Shown here: positions 1 to 5,627 of the stretch, piece after piece | Layout: each line of letters starts with the position of its first letter | How positions within the stretch are numbered: position 1 is the first letter of the stretch | Source of the DNA: JBGTHB01 sp041746415 | Lineage (GTDB): Bacteria; Pseudomonadota; Gammaproteobacteria; Coxiellales; Coxiellaceae | Length of the DNA: 5,627 bases | Reading direction: 5' to 3' | Assembly: GCA_041746415.1 (NCBI GenBank) | Contig: JBGTHB010000192.1 | Coordinates: 1-5,627, forward strand | Notes under the pieces: model-generated | What the model was told of the DNA's origin: nothing | The model's input: the letters and a program-made list of their open reading frames with translations, nothing else | Databases searched by the model: none | Program-made: the position numbers and the translations under genes

Positions 1-23
1 GTATGAATAGTATACAACATAAT

Positions 24-668
24 TTAGGACTTTTCCTGTTTGGTCAAGTTTTTTTCAGAAAACAGCCAGGGCTGGGACGGGGGGCAGCCACAAGTGATAA
101 CACCGCTGGCAAATAAGCCAATCACCTTAGGATACAGCCGATGCTCGAGCTGTTGCGTTTTAGCTTTAAGCGTCTCCATGGTGTCCGTTGACTCAATAGG
201 GAAGCTAGCCTGGGCAATGACAGGCCCTTGATCGAGTATCTCCGTGACAAAGTGAATACTACAACCATGCTGGGTGTCGCCTGCAGCTAGCGCTTTATTA
301 TAAGTGTCTAAACCAGGGTACTTGGGCAATAAGGACGGGTGGATATTTAGGATACGCCCAGTCAGCGCGTTTACCATTTTAGGTCCTAGACGACGCATAA
401 AGCCGGCTAGGATCACCAAGTCTGCTTTCGTTTTAAGGATACTCTGGAGTAACGCGGCATCGAAATCATCTCGCTGCGGATATTTTTGATGCTCAATCAC
501 CTGGGTTTCAATATTAGATCTTTTAGCGCGAACCAGCCCATAGGCATCTTTTTTGTTGCTGATAACAGATTTGATAATGTAATTTAAATGAGCGGATTCA
601 TCAATGATCGCTTGAAGGTTTGAGCCATTTCCAGAAATAAGCACAGCAATAGATAGCGGGTTACTCAT
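24..668 (-). CDS. purN: Phosphoribosylglycinamide formyltransferase (GAR transformylase)
   Basis: Transfers a formyl group from 10-formyltetrahydrofolate to glycinamide ribonucleotide, the third step of de novo purine synthesis, in the cytoplasm. From the ATG at 668 the protein is 214 residues, matching E. coli PurN (212). The N-terminal ISGNGSNLQAI phosphate-binding loop is at residues 11-21. The catalytic trio is N108 and H110 in NIHPSLLPKYPG plus D146 in LDQGPV, with the conserved HFV at 139-141. An in-frame TTG at 683 would add five residues, but the ATG at 668 gives the usual family N terminus. That ATG overlaps the purM stop in ATGAGTAA, which suggests translational coupling; I see no strong Shine-Dalgarno sequence. 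The stop codon is complete at 24-26, and the C-terminal tail after about residue 195 is not conserved. No terminator is visible in the remaining 23 bases. Confidence 0.97.
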   Translation of the reverse strand: MSNPLSIAVLISGNGSNLQAIIDESAHLNYIIKSVISNKKDAYGLVRAKRSNIETQVIEHQKYPQRDDFDAALLQSILKTKADLVILAGFMRRLGPKMVNALTGRILNIHPSLLPKYPGLDTYNKALAAGDTQHGCSIHFVTEILDQGPVIAQASFPIESTDTMETLKAKTQQLEHRLYPKVIGLFASGVITCGCPPSQPWLFSEKNLTKQEKS

Positions 669-1671
669 TTTTAATGTGGCCAATTATCCATACATTTTCA
701 CCCGCGGTTTTGAGGTGGTTGAGCGCTGCGTCGGTTTGCTCAGCAGCAACACACAAGATCATGCCAACACCACAATTGAAGGTACGCCGCATTTCTTCAT
801 CTGTAATATTGCCTGTGGTTTGTATCCATTCAAAAACTGCGGGTAGTGACCAACTGGCGTAATTCAACTCTGCGACCAAGCCAGCGGGAATAACTCTTGG
901 CAAATTCTCAGTAATACCCCCACCTGTAATATGGGCAATCGCATGCAGTTCCACTTTTTTTAACAGTTGCAGTATCGATTTAACGTAAATTCGCGTTGGC
1001 ACAAGCAGTTGCTGCAAGATGGTGGCGGAAGGTGGGGGTTGGCGCGTATCAATAATGTGGCGAATGAGTGAGTAGCCATTTGAGTGCGGGCCACTAGAAG
1101 CTAGGGCAATTAAATTATCACCCGCTTGCACTTTCGAGCCATCAATAATGTGGCTTTTCTCAACCACACCGACCACGAAACCAGCCAGATCAAATTCATG
1201 TTGTTGGTACATTCCTGGCATTTCTGCTGTTTCACCTCCAGCAAGCGTGCACCCCGCTTCAATACATCCTTTAGCAATGCCTGCAATAACTTGAGTGGCT
1301 TGATTGACATCAAGATAACTGGTGGCAAAGTAATCTAAAAAAAACAAAGGCTCAGCACCAGCGGTAACTATGTCATTGACGCACATTGCTACTAGATCTA
1401 TTCCAATGGTATCCAATTGGCGCATTTTTAAGGCGAGTTTTAACTTGGTACCGACACCATCTGTGCCTGAAACTAACACCGGGGAGACATAACCGGCAGG
1501 AATTTCACATAACGCACCAAACCCGCCTAACCCGCCTAACATTTCTGGACGCTGCGTACGTTTACACCATGGTTTAATTGCTTCCACCAACTGTTCACCG
1601 CGATCAATGCTGACACCGGCTTGTTGATAGTTTAAGCGGTCTGAATCGGGCTTATCTGACATGGCGCTCAT
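661..1671 (-). CDS. purM: Phosphoribosylformylglycinamidine cyclo-ligase (AIR synthetase)
   Basis: Closes the imidazole ring of purines: formylglycinamidine ribonucleotide plus ATP gives aminoimidazole ribonucleotide, in the cytoplasm. The protein has 336 residues (E. coli PurM 345) and follows it closely throughout. Landmarks are MLGGLGGFGALCEIP near residues 44-58, the ATP-binding SGTDGVGTKLKLA near 68-80, DTIGIDLVAMCVND, GAEPLFFLDY, GGETAEMPGMY, the SSGPHSNGYSL loop, and AHITGGGITENLPRV in the C-terminal half. It lacks the last ten or so residues of the E. coli enzyme. Two ATGs compete, at 1671 and at 1662 (MSAM-SDK); neither has a clear Shine-Dalgarno sequence and the second would better match the short E. 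coli N terminus. It is the upstream gene of a purM-purN operon, reading divergently from the L,D-transpeptidase gene. Confidence 0.98.
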   Translation of the reverse strand: MSAMSDKPDSDRLNYQQAGVSIDRGEQLVEAIKPWCKRTQRPEMLGGLGGFGALCEIPAGYVSPVLVSGTDGVGTKLKLALKMRQLDTIGIDLVAMCVNDIVTAGAEPLFFLDYFATSYLDVNQATQVIAGIAKGCIEAGCTLAGGETAEMPGMYQQHEFDLAGFVVGVVEKSHIIDGSKVQAGDNLIALASSGPHSNGYSLIRHIIDTRQPPPSATILQQLLVPTRIYVKSILQLLKKVELHAIAHITGGGITENLPRVIPAGLVAELNYASWSLPAVFEWIQTTGNITDEEMRRTFNCGVGMILCVAAEQTDAALNHLKTAGENVWIIGHIKNE

Positions 1672-1697
1672 GATAATGCAAAATAGACAGGTAATAC

Positions 1698-1703
1698 TAT
1701 AAT
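1698..1703 (+). promoter_or_regulatory. Candidate -10 box for the L,D-transpeptidase gene
   Basis: A perfect TATAAT lies 110 bases before the GTG start, inside the divergent intergenic region. No good -35 is found at 16-18 bases upstream (the hexamer at 17 is AATGCA) and there is no extended TG. If used, the leader of about 100 bases would include both inverted repeats in this region. The match may be chance in AT-rich sequence. Confidence 0.25.
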
Positions 1704-1719
1704 TTCTTTATCTATACCG

Positions 1720-1739
1720 TTCGCCAATGAGAAAGCGAA
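1720..1739. repeat. Small inverted repeat TTCGC/GCGAA
   Basis: TTCGC at 1720-1724 and GCGAA at 1735-1739 face each other across 10 bases, next to the larger palindrome at 1754-1787. If the purM transcript starts near 1737, most of it would be in the leader. The arms are short, so chance is possible. Its main interest is as part of a two-hairpin intergenic unit. Confidence 0.3.
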
Positions 1740-1743
1740 TAAT

Positions 1744-1772
1744 TTTATAGGCCCACTTTGCGTTGCGATAAA
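1744..1772 (-). promoter_or_regulatory. Candidate purM promoter
   Basis: Reading leftwards, TATAAA at 1749-1744 is a good -10 (5 of 6) and TTTATC at 1772-1767 a weak -35 (3 of 6), separated by 17 bases. This would place the transcript start near 1737 and leave a leader of about 65 bases before purM. The -35 box sits at the centre of the palindrome at 1754-1787, so binding there could block it. This is a motif match only. Confidence 0.28.
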
Positions 1773-1787
1773 TCGAAACGAAAAGTG
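1754..1787. repeat. 34-bp imperfect palindrome in the purM/transpeptidase intergenic region
   Basis: The left arm CACTTTGCGTTGCGAT (1754-1769) pairs with the right arm ATCGAAACGAAAAGTG (1772-1787) around a 2-base centre AA. Fourteen of 16 positions pair; the mismatches are at 1760/1781 and 1765/1776. CCC and TGGG flank it and could extend the stem with a bulge. Neither strand has a T-run after it, so it is not an intrinsic terminator. It could be an operator for purM or the divergent gene, a leader hairpin, or a copy of a dispersed palindromic element. The minus-strand half ACGCAAAG recalls half of an E. coli PurR box, but the whole does not fit the 16-base PurR consensus. Confidence 0.6.
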
Positions 1788-1812
1788 AAATGGGTATAAA
1801 CAGGGAGTAAGT

Positions 1813-2553
1813 GTGATCATGAATATACGTTCAGTTGTCTGTGGCTTTTGCATTAGCCTCGCTTTAGCATTGCTGCTGCCACTCAATGCGGTTGCAGTTG
1901 AAAAATATTATGGGAGCGCCTTGTGCGCCTACGAAGGTTTCAAGTGCATTAAAATTCAACGCGGAGACACATGGGAAAAATTATTTCCCGACAAGCGCGA
2001 GCGTGAAATTGTTAAGCGCCTGAATCGAACCAACATGTCACTGCATCATCGTCCTTGGATAGTAATGCCTACTAATCTAGCAAATATTCAAAATATTGAT
2101 TTGTCGCCCTTCCCAGATTACATCCCTCCAGATGGATCGAAAACAATCGTGGTGAATATGGAGCTACAAGCTTTTGGCGCTTACGATGACAATGGCTATT
2201 TAGTTCACTGGGGGCCCATTTCAGGCGGTAAAGGCTGGTGTGGTGATGTCGGCAAACCTTGTAAAACCATCATGGGGGATTATCGAGTATTGCGAAAACA
2301 AGGTCCCGGTTGTATTTCCAGTAAATTTCCCCTCAACACCAATGGTGGCGCACCCATGCCGTACTGTATGCACTTTTACCGCGCCTTTGCGTTACACGGT
2401 TCCACCCTGCCGGGTTACCACGCCAGCCATGGTTGTGTGCGCTTGTTTTTTGAAGACGCAAAATGGTTAAACAAAGAGTTTGCTGGCTTGGGCACCAAAG
2501 TGATTGTGACAGACAGCGTCGATGAGCTTGATGAGGTCTACCAAAAAAGTTAA
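1813..2553 (+). CDS. Exported L,D-transpeptidase (YkuD domain, EnhA-like)
   Basis: A predicted periplasmic enzyme of the YkuD family, which forms 3-3 peptidoglycan crosslinks or attaches proteins to peptidoglycan through a catalytic cysteine. Its 246 residues start with a signal peptide (hydrophobic 8-22, likely cleavage after AVA near 26-28). Residues 45-88 (IQRGDTWEKLF to WIVMP) resemble a degenerate LysM peptidoglycan-binding module. The YkuD domain runs from about 110 to 233, with H195 in LHGS and the active-site ASHGCVRL at 204-211, catalytic C208. Six more cysteines lie in the mature part (38, 45, 143, 150, 167, 185) and could form disulfides. The start is GTG at 1813 or ATG at 1819; GGAG at 1804-1807 is 5 or 11 bases away, so neither is settled. 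The loop LPGYHASHGCVRL is what recalls Legionella EnhA-type proteins. Whether it crosslinks or has another acceptor cannot be read from sequence. Confidence 0.93.
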   Translation: MIMNIRSVVCGFCISLALALLLPLNAVAVEKYYGSALCAYEGFKCIKIQRGDTWEKLFPDKREREIVKRLNRTNMSLHHRPWIVMPTNLANIQNIDLSPFPDYIPPDGSKTIVVNMELQAFGAYDDNGYLVHWGPISGGKGWCGDVGKPCKTIMGDYRVLRKQGPGCISSKFPLNTNGGAPMPYCMHFYRAFALHGSTLPGYHASHGCVRLFFEDAKWLNKEFAGLGTKVIVTDSVDELDEVYQKS

Positions 2554-3065
2554 GTTGGAAATGAAGTTTTATAGCGGTCCTTTGAGGCCGCTTTTTTTGT
2601 GCGCCATAAAATAAACAGAACCAACACGCCTATAAACTTACCTAAAGTCATCATGCTAAATTGCAGCCAACTTAAACGACCGGCCACAGTTAAAAAAACG
2701 ATGCTGTCGAATGGTGCGCTTGCGATAGAGGAAATAAGCAAGCGCTGTGAAAGCGGCTTGCCTGAAAAGGTAAAGATAAGCCAGTCGATGAGTTCTCCGG
2801 CAATAAAACCAGCAGCAGAAGCATAAGCAATAGCAGGCGAGGCAAGCCAGTAACTTAACACCGCCCCAATGGCCATGGCCGCTAAAATCCAATGCCGGAT
2901 TTCACGCTGCGCAAAGTCACGCACCAGATAAATGGCACCCACCATTAAGTCGGCTGGCGAAAAGTCACGACCAAAACCACCAAATCCCGGTAAATAGACA
3001 AATGCCATATTGAGCGCGACAATCATGACGATATAGCTAATTGTTGCGGCAAGCTTATTTTTCAT
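2550..3065 (-). CDS. Small VUT/DUF165 (YhhQ-like) family membrane transporter
   Basis: A hydrophobic 171-residue inner-membrane protein with about five or six membrane segments (roughly 8-25, 39-48, 59-75, 77-98, 110-128, 137-154) and a basic C-terminal tail. It fits the VUT family (COG1738/PF02592), whose E. coli member YhhQ imports queuosine precursors. Matching features are YLVRDFAQREI at 46-56, the helix GFIAGELIDWLIF at 86-98 with E91 and D94, R108, and SAPFDSIVF at 116-124 with D120. It is shorter than YhhQ (221), as are other short members I recall. The ATG at 3065 is the natural start before the first hydrophobic segment, but no Shine-Dalgarno sequence is evident. Its TAA interlocks with the transpeptidase stop in TTAA. 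No queuosine gene is nearby, so the substrate is an open question. Confidence 0.83.
   Translation of the reverse strand: MKNKLAATISYIVMIVALNMAFVYLPGFGGFGRDFSPADLMVGAIYLVRDFAQREIRHWILAAMAIGAVLSYWLASPAIAYASAAGFIAGELIDWLIFTFSGKPLSQRLLISSIASAPFDSIVFLTVAGRLSWLQFSMMTLGKFIGVLVLFILWRTKKAASKDRYKTSFPT
2573..2598 (+). terminator. Rho-independent terminator of the L,D-transpeptidase gene
   Basis: AGCGG-T-CC (2573-2580) pairs with GGCCGCT (2586-2592), a 7-bp GC-rich stem with one bulged T and a TTTGA loop, followed by six Ts (2593-2598). It begins 20 bases after the transpeptidase stop. Its T-tract lies only on the plus strand, so it acts for the rightward gene, yet it falls inside the last codons of the convergent transporter gene. 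Confidence 0.88.
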
Positions 3066-3106
3066 GGGATGTAATTTAGCTTATTTAGCAGCCTTCGGCC
3101 AATATT

Positions 3107-3115
3107 TGTTATGCT
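3107..3115 (+). promoter_or_regulatory. Candidate extended -10 promoter for ubiC
   Basis: TGTTATGCT matches an extended -10 (TG, one base, then TATGCT, 4 of 6) 42 bases before the ubiC ATG. The nearest -35-like hexamer, TTAGCA at 3085-3090, is 19 bases upstream, which is too far to be optimal. It sits in the 92-base divergent gap shared with the VUT gene, for which I could not identify a convincing promoter. Confidence 0.3.
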
Positions 3116-3157
3116 ACTTATGCGGCTAAACAACCACCATCACTATTTTGCGAGACT

Positions 3158-3631
3158 ATGTCGATACTAAAAAACGCTAATTCATTGACTCAATGGTTAA
3201 CTGAGGTAACCAAAGGGGAAATTGCTTTTAATCTGCTGCATCAAGCATGGCAAAATGTCGATTCGTTTGAGAGCGAAGCGCTGTCACTGAGTGCAGCAGA
3301 ACCGGCGTGGTGTCGAGAAATTTCATTTTCTTATCGGGCTAAAAATTGGGTTCTTGCCAGGACCATCATCCCGAAAGCAACCTTTCATTTTATGCAACAA
3401 GATAAATATGATTTTGTTCGCCCGTTGGGTACGTATCTTTTTGACAATAACCAATGGCAGCGAGAAAAAATAAATTTATTTCAAATTAATGCTGAACATG
3501 TCAGTTTAAACTGGGTGAAAAAATTCTCTACGGCGTTGTTACCGCTTGATGCGCGTTATTCTATTTTTTCACACGCTGACAAAAAGCTATTAATAACAGA
3601 AGTTTTCTTGCCAGAGTTTTTACATGTTTAA
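3158..3631 (+). CDS. ubiC: Chorismate pyruvate-lyase (chorismate lyase)
   Basis: Removes pyruvate from chorismate to give 4-hydroxybenzoate, the first committed step of ubiquinone synthesis, in the cytoplasm. Its 157 residues compare with 165 in E. coli UbiC. Sequence identity is moderate, but the functional blocks are in place and in order: WCREISF at 51-57 with the active-site arginine R53 (E. coli R76 in WLREI), LARTIIP at 66-72, LGTYLF at 90-95, and the C-terminal LLITEVFLPEF with the catalytic glutamate E148 (E. coli E155). The ATG at 3158 has only a weak GAGA-type ribosome site just upstream, and no better start is available. The stop overlaps the ubiA start by 8 bases (ATGTTTAA), the usual ubiCA arrangement, so product and next enzyme are made together. 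Confidence 0.94.
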   Translation: MSILKNANSLTQWLTEVTKGEIAFNLLHQAWQNVDSFESEALSLSAAEPAWCREISFSYRAKNWVLARTIIPKATFHFMQQDKYDFVRPLGTYLFDNNQWQREKINLFQINAEHVSLNWVKKFSTALLPLDARYSIFSHADKKLLITEVFLPEFLHV

Positions 3632-4475
3632 AATAAAATATTATTTACAATTAATGCGCTTTGATAAGCCAATTGGCATTTTATTATTATTGTGGCCAAC
3701 ATTATGGGCGTTATGGATTGCTGCACGAGGCTTTCCGGGTTGGCATTTATTGCTTGTGTTTGTTGTGGGCGTGATAACAATGCGCGCAGCGGGCTGCATA
3801 ATTAATGATATTGCGGACCGTGATCTTGATGGCTATGTTGCACGGACTCAGCATCGTCCTTTAGTGACAAAACAAATAAACTTGAAAAGCGCCCTTGTTT
3901 TATTTTTTAGTTTGTTATTTTTTGCATTGCTGCTGGTGTTAACTCTAAATCGTCTCACGATTAGCTTAGCATTTATTGGTGGTTTGCTTGCAGTGCTCTA
4001 TCCATTCACAAAGCGCATTACTCATTGGCCACAATTATTTTTAGGCTTAGCCTTTGCCTGGGCTGTGCCAATGGCATTTGCGGCAGTAGTTAATTCCTTG
4101 CCGCTCGCTTGCTGGATATTATTTGTTGCCGCCTTAATTCTTCCGTTAGCATACGATACCCAATACGCTATGGTGGATCGTGAAGATGACGTAAAAATTG
4201 GCGTGAAATCAACGGCTATTTTGTTTGGCTGCCATGCTAAAACAGCAATTTTGTTAATGCAGGTGATTTTTTTGAGCTTGATGCTGTGGCTGGGGGCGAT
4301 TGAAAAGCTTAACTTTGGGTATTTTTTAGGGCTGATGGTGGCAGCGATATTATTTATTTATCAGCAATTTCTACTCAGCAAGCAGCTACCTCAAGCGTGC
4401 TTTAAAGCTTTCCTTAATAATAACTGGGTAGGATGCGTTATATTTCTGGGATTGCTGTTTTCGCTGTCCTGGTAA
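3624..4475 (+). CDS. ubiA: 4-hydroxybenzoate polyprenyltransferase
   Basis: Integral inner-membrane enzyme that joins a polyprenyl diphosphate tail to 4-hydroxybenzoate, the UbiC product, in ubiquinone synthesis. Its 283 residues compare with 290 in E. coli UbiA and similarity is high from end to end. The N terminus carries RFDKPIGILLLLWPTLWALW at 12-31. The first Mg-diphosphate motif is N61-D62-D65-D69 followed by R74-T75 and R78-P79. The second is YDTQYAMVDREDDVKIGVKS at 177-196, with D178, D185, D188 and D189. About nine membrane helices are predicted, roughly at 17-34, 42-60, 91-108, 112-128, 138-156, 160-176, 206-224, 228-246 and 264-282. The ATG at 3624 lies inside the last codons of ubiC, pointing to translational coupling. 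The C-terminal ACFKAFLNNNWVG block also matches E. coli. Confidence 0.98.
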   Translation: MFKIKYYLQLMRFDKPIGILLLLWPTLWALWIAARGFPGWHLLLVFVVGVITMRAAGCIINDIADRDLDGYVARTQHRPLVTKQINLKSALVLFFSLLFFALLLVLTLNRLTISLAFIGGLLAVLYPFTKRITHWPQLFLGLAFAWAVPMAFAAVVNSLPLACWILFVAALILPLAYDTQYAMVDREDDVKIGVKSTAILFGCHAKTAILLMQVIFLSLMLWLGAIEKLNFGYFLGLMVAAILFIYQQFLLSKQLPQACFKAFLNNNWVGCVIFLGLLFSLSW

Positions 4476-4486
4476 TCTTATATACT
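4458..4486 (+). promoter_or_regulatory. Candidate tolC promoter at the end of ubiA
   Basis: TATACT at 4481-4486 (5 of 6) lies 17 bases after TTTTCG at 4458-4463 (3 of 6); an overlapping TATAAC at 4486-4491 is an alternative -10. The -35 would lie inside the last ubiA codons. Transcription would begin near 4493, leaving a leader of about 25 bases with the tolC ribosome site. No terminator separates ubiA from tolC, so read-through is also possible. Confidence 0.35.
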
Positions 4487-4507
4487 ATAACTTACGAATG
4501 TTACGAC

Positions 4508-4511
4508 AAGG
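4508..4511 (+). promoter_or_regulatory. tolC ribosome binding site
   Basis: AAGG ends 6 bases before the ATG at 4518. A second AAGG at 4513-4516 is too close to be used. There is an in-frame stop (TAA, 4488-4490) and no in-frame ATG between it and 4518, which fixes this start. Confidence 0.55.
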
Positions 4512-4517
4512 CAAGGT

Positions 4518-5627
4518 ATGAGAAAGCGGTTAGTAGTGGCGGTATCAACAATACTCGTTGGGTGGGTGTCTTTTGCGTCGGCTGCGGATTTATTGCAAGT
4601 TTATCAACAAGCGCTGCAAAGCGATCCTACTTTTCAAAAAGCTGAGGCCGATTGGTTAACAGCAAAAGAAAATTTTCCCATTGCATTAACAGGTAATGGC
4701 TCACCAGGTAGCGGTTTATTTCCCTATTTAACAGTAGGAGGACAGTACGGGCGCGCCTATCAAAAATTAATGGGGGGTAATAGTGCCGGTGTCGGTAATG
4801 ACGGTTCTTTTGAGGAACGCCAAATCAACATCAATGTTGAACAACCCATTTTTAATTTAGCTACCTGGAAACAAATCGCTAGTGCACGCTATTCTGTTAA
4901 AGCGGCTACCGCAACTTATTTAGCCTCAGCTCAAGATTTGATGGCGCGCACTGCAAATGCGTATTTTAACGTGTTACGCGCCAACGACCAATTGAAATAC
5001 ATATTGGCGCAAAAGCAAGAAGACTTGCATCAGTTAGACACCGCACGTCAGAAATTTAAAGTGGGCTTGATTGCGATTACGGGCGTTTATAATGCACAAG
5101 CCAGTTACGATGCCGATATTGCGGATGAAATTAGTTCGCGTAATAACTTATCGAATCAAATTGAAAATCTGCGTGCCATTACAGGAGTGGAGTATCGAAA
5201 TTTAAATAGTTTGAAGCAAGGATTACCCTTAGTGGTACCTCAGCCTGCTGATATTGAACAATGGGTACAAGTGGCAGATCAACAAAATTATTTATTACAA
5301 GCCGATAATTATACAACGTTACAAGCAAAAGAAAATATTGATGCTGTTTCCGATCAACGTTGGCCGACAGTGACGGTTACCGGTGCTTATTCACGCAACA
5401 AAACCGGCAGCGTAGTAGGAGGCGCTATTTTGAGTGGTTCAGACATTAGCACCAGCGATCAAGAAGCCGCATCCGTTTCCGCGAATGTTAACGTGCCAAT
5501 TTTTCAAGGTGGCTATGTTTTTGTGTCGTCAAAACAAGCACGTTATCAATATTTATCGGCCTCAGATCAAATGCAGATTGATCAACGGGCGGTGGTAAAT
5601 CAAACTCGTCAGGCTTGTTTAGGCGTG
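4518..5627 (+). CDS. tolC: TolC-type outer-membrane efflux channel (3' end beyond window)
   Basis: Trimeric outer-membrane channel and periplasmic tunnel that serves tripartite efflux pumps and type I secretion. The frame is open for 370 codons to the window edge, against about 490 for E. coli TolC. A signal peptide covers residues 1-22 (MRKR, hydrophobic core, cleavage at ASA|AD). The mature protein aligns with E. coli TolC: LLQVYQQALQSDP, the strand block ININVEQPIFNLATWK at 103-118, TANAYFNVL, KFKVGLIAITGVYNAQASYD at 179-198, and the second-repeat strand VPIFQGG at 326-332. These correspond to the family's alternating coiled-coil helices and beta strands, with about one and a half of the two repeats present. 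The first hairpin region is Gly/Ser-rich (residues 59-66 and 86-97) with extra residues relative to E. coli. It starts 42 bases after ubiA and may have its own promoter. Confidence 0.95.
   Translation, partial: MRKRLVVAVSTILVGWVSFASAADLLQVYQQALQSDPTFQKAEADWLTAKENFPIALTGNGSPGSGLFPYLTVGGQYGRAYQKLMGGNSAGVGNDGSFEERQININVEQPIFNLATWKQIASARYSVKAATATYLASAQDLMARTANAYFNVLRANDQLKYILAQKQEDLHQLDTARQKFKVGLIAITGVYNAQASYDADIADEISSRNNLSNQIENLRAITGVEYRNLNSLKQGLPLVVPQPADIEQWVQVADQQNYLLQADNYTTLQAKENIDAVSDQRWPTVTVTGAYSRNKTGSVVGGAILSGSDISTSDQEAASVSANVNVPIFQGGYVFVSSKQARYQYLSASDQMQIDQRAVVNQTRQACLGV

Noticed and set aside
1..15. GTAT...GTATAC inverted bases at the left edge
   Set aside because: The arms are only about four bases and the sequence is cut by the window edge; no function can be supported.
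669..683. TTG start for purN, five codons longer
   Set aside because: The ATG at 668 gives the usual PurN N terminus and the tight overlap with the purM stop; no ribosome site favours the TTG.
1754..1787. Palindrome as a rho-independent terminator
   Set aside because: No T-run follows the hairpin on either strand, and it lies between divergent starts where no transcript needs to end.
1668..1886. A 72-codon minus-strand frame ending in an ATGA overlap with the purM start
   Set aside because: It is antisense to the transpeptidase signal-peptide region and crosses the palindrome. It resembles no family I know and has no evident ribosome site. The ATGA overlap is probably coincidence.
3066..3157. 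A preQ1 riboswitch upstream of the VUT gene
   Set aside because: I looked because some queuosine transporters have one. The minus-strand leader shows no C-rich loop with an A-rich tail pairing back, and there is little room before the ATG.
4433..4645. A 70-codon plus-strand frame spanning the ubiA end and tolC start
   Set aside because: It is out of frame with both strongly recognisable genes and overlaps the TolC signal peptide; it is a shadow frame.

Overview
This window looks like ordinary chromosome from a gammaproteobacterium of moderate, slightly AT-leaning base composition. The purM-purN order, the ubiC-ubiA pair and a TolC close to the Escherichia coli protein all fit that class. The L,D-transpeptidase resembles the EnhA-type proteins I associate with Legionella and relatives, so a member of the Legionellales is my best guess. 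That placement is an inference from remembered family resemblance, not a database result.

Layout: positions 24-1671 (minus strand) hold purM followed by purN, two steps of de novo purine synthesis, overlapping by 8 bases. A 141-base divergent intergenic region (1672-1812) holds a strong imperfect palindrome, a second small inverted repeat and candidate promoters. An exported L,D-transpeptidase runs on the plus strand from 1813 to 2553. It meets a minus-strand gene for a small VUT/DUF165-type membrane transporter (2550-3065), and their stop codons interlock in one TTAA. The rho-independent terminator of the transpeptidase gene lies inside the 3' end of the transporter gene. A second divergent region of about 90 bases (3066-3157) precedes ubiC (3158-3631) and ubiA (3624-4475), the first two committed steps of ubiquinone synthesis, again overlapping by 8 bases. 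After a 42-base gap with a candidate promoter comes tolC, an outer-membrane efflux channel that is open to the right edge of the window (4518-5627, 3' end missing).

The genes form small functional units: purine synthesis (purM, purN), ubiquinone precursor synthesis (ubiC, ubiA) and envelope functions (L,D-transpeptidase, VUT transporter, TolC). No RNA gene, CRISPR array, insertion sequence or phage gene was seen, and there is no gene-free stretch over 300 bases. I found no convincing new biological system. The points most worth a second look are the palindromic 1672-1812 region, the interlocked convergent gene ends with an embedded terminator, and the substrate of the VUT transporter.
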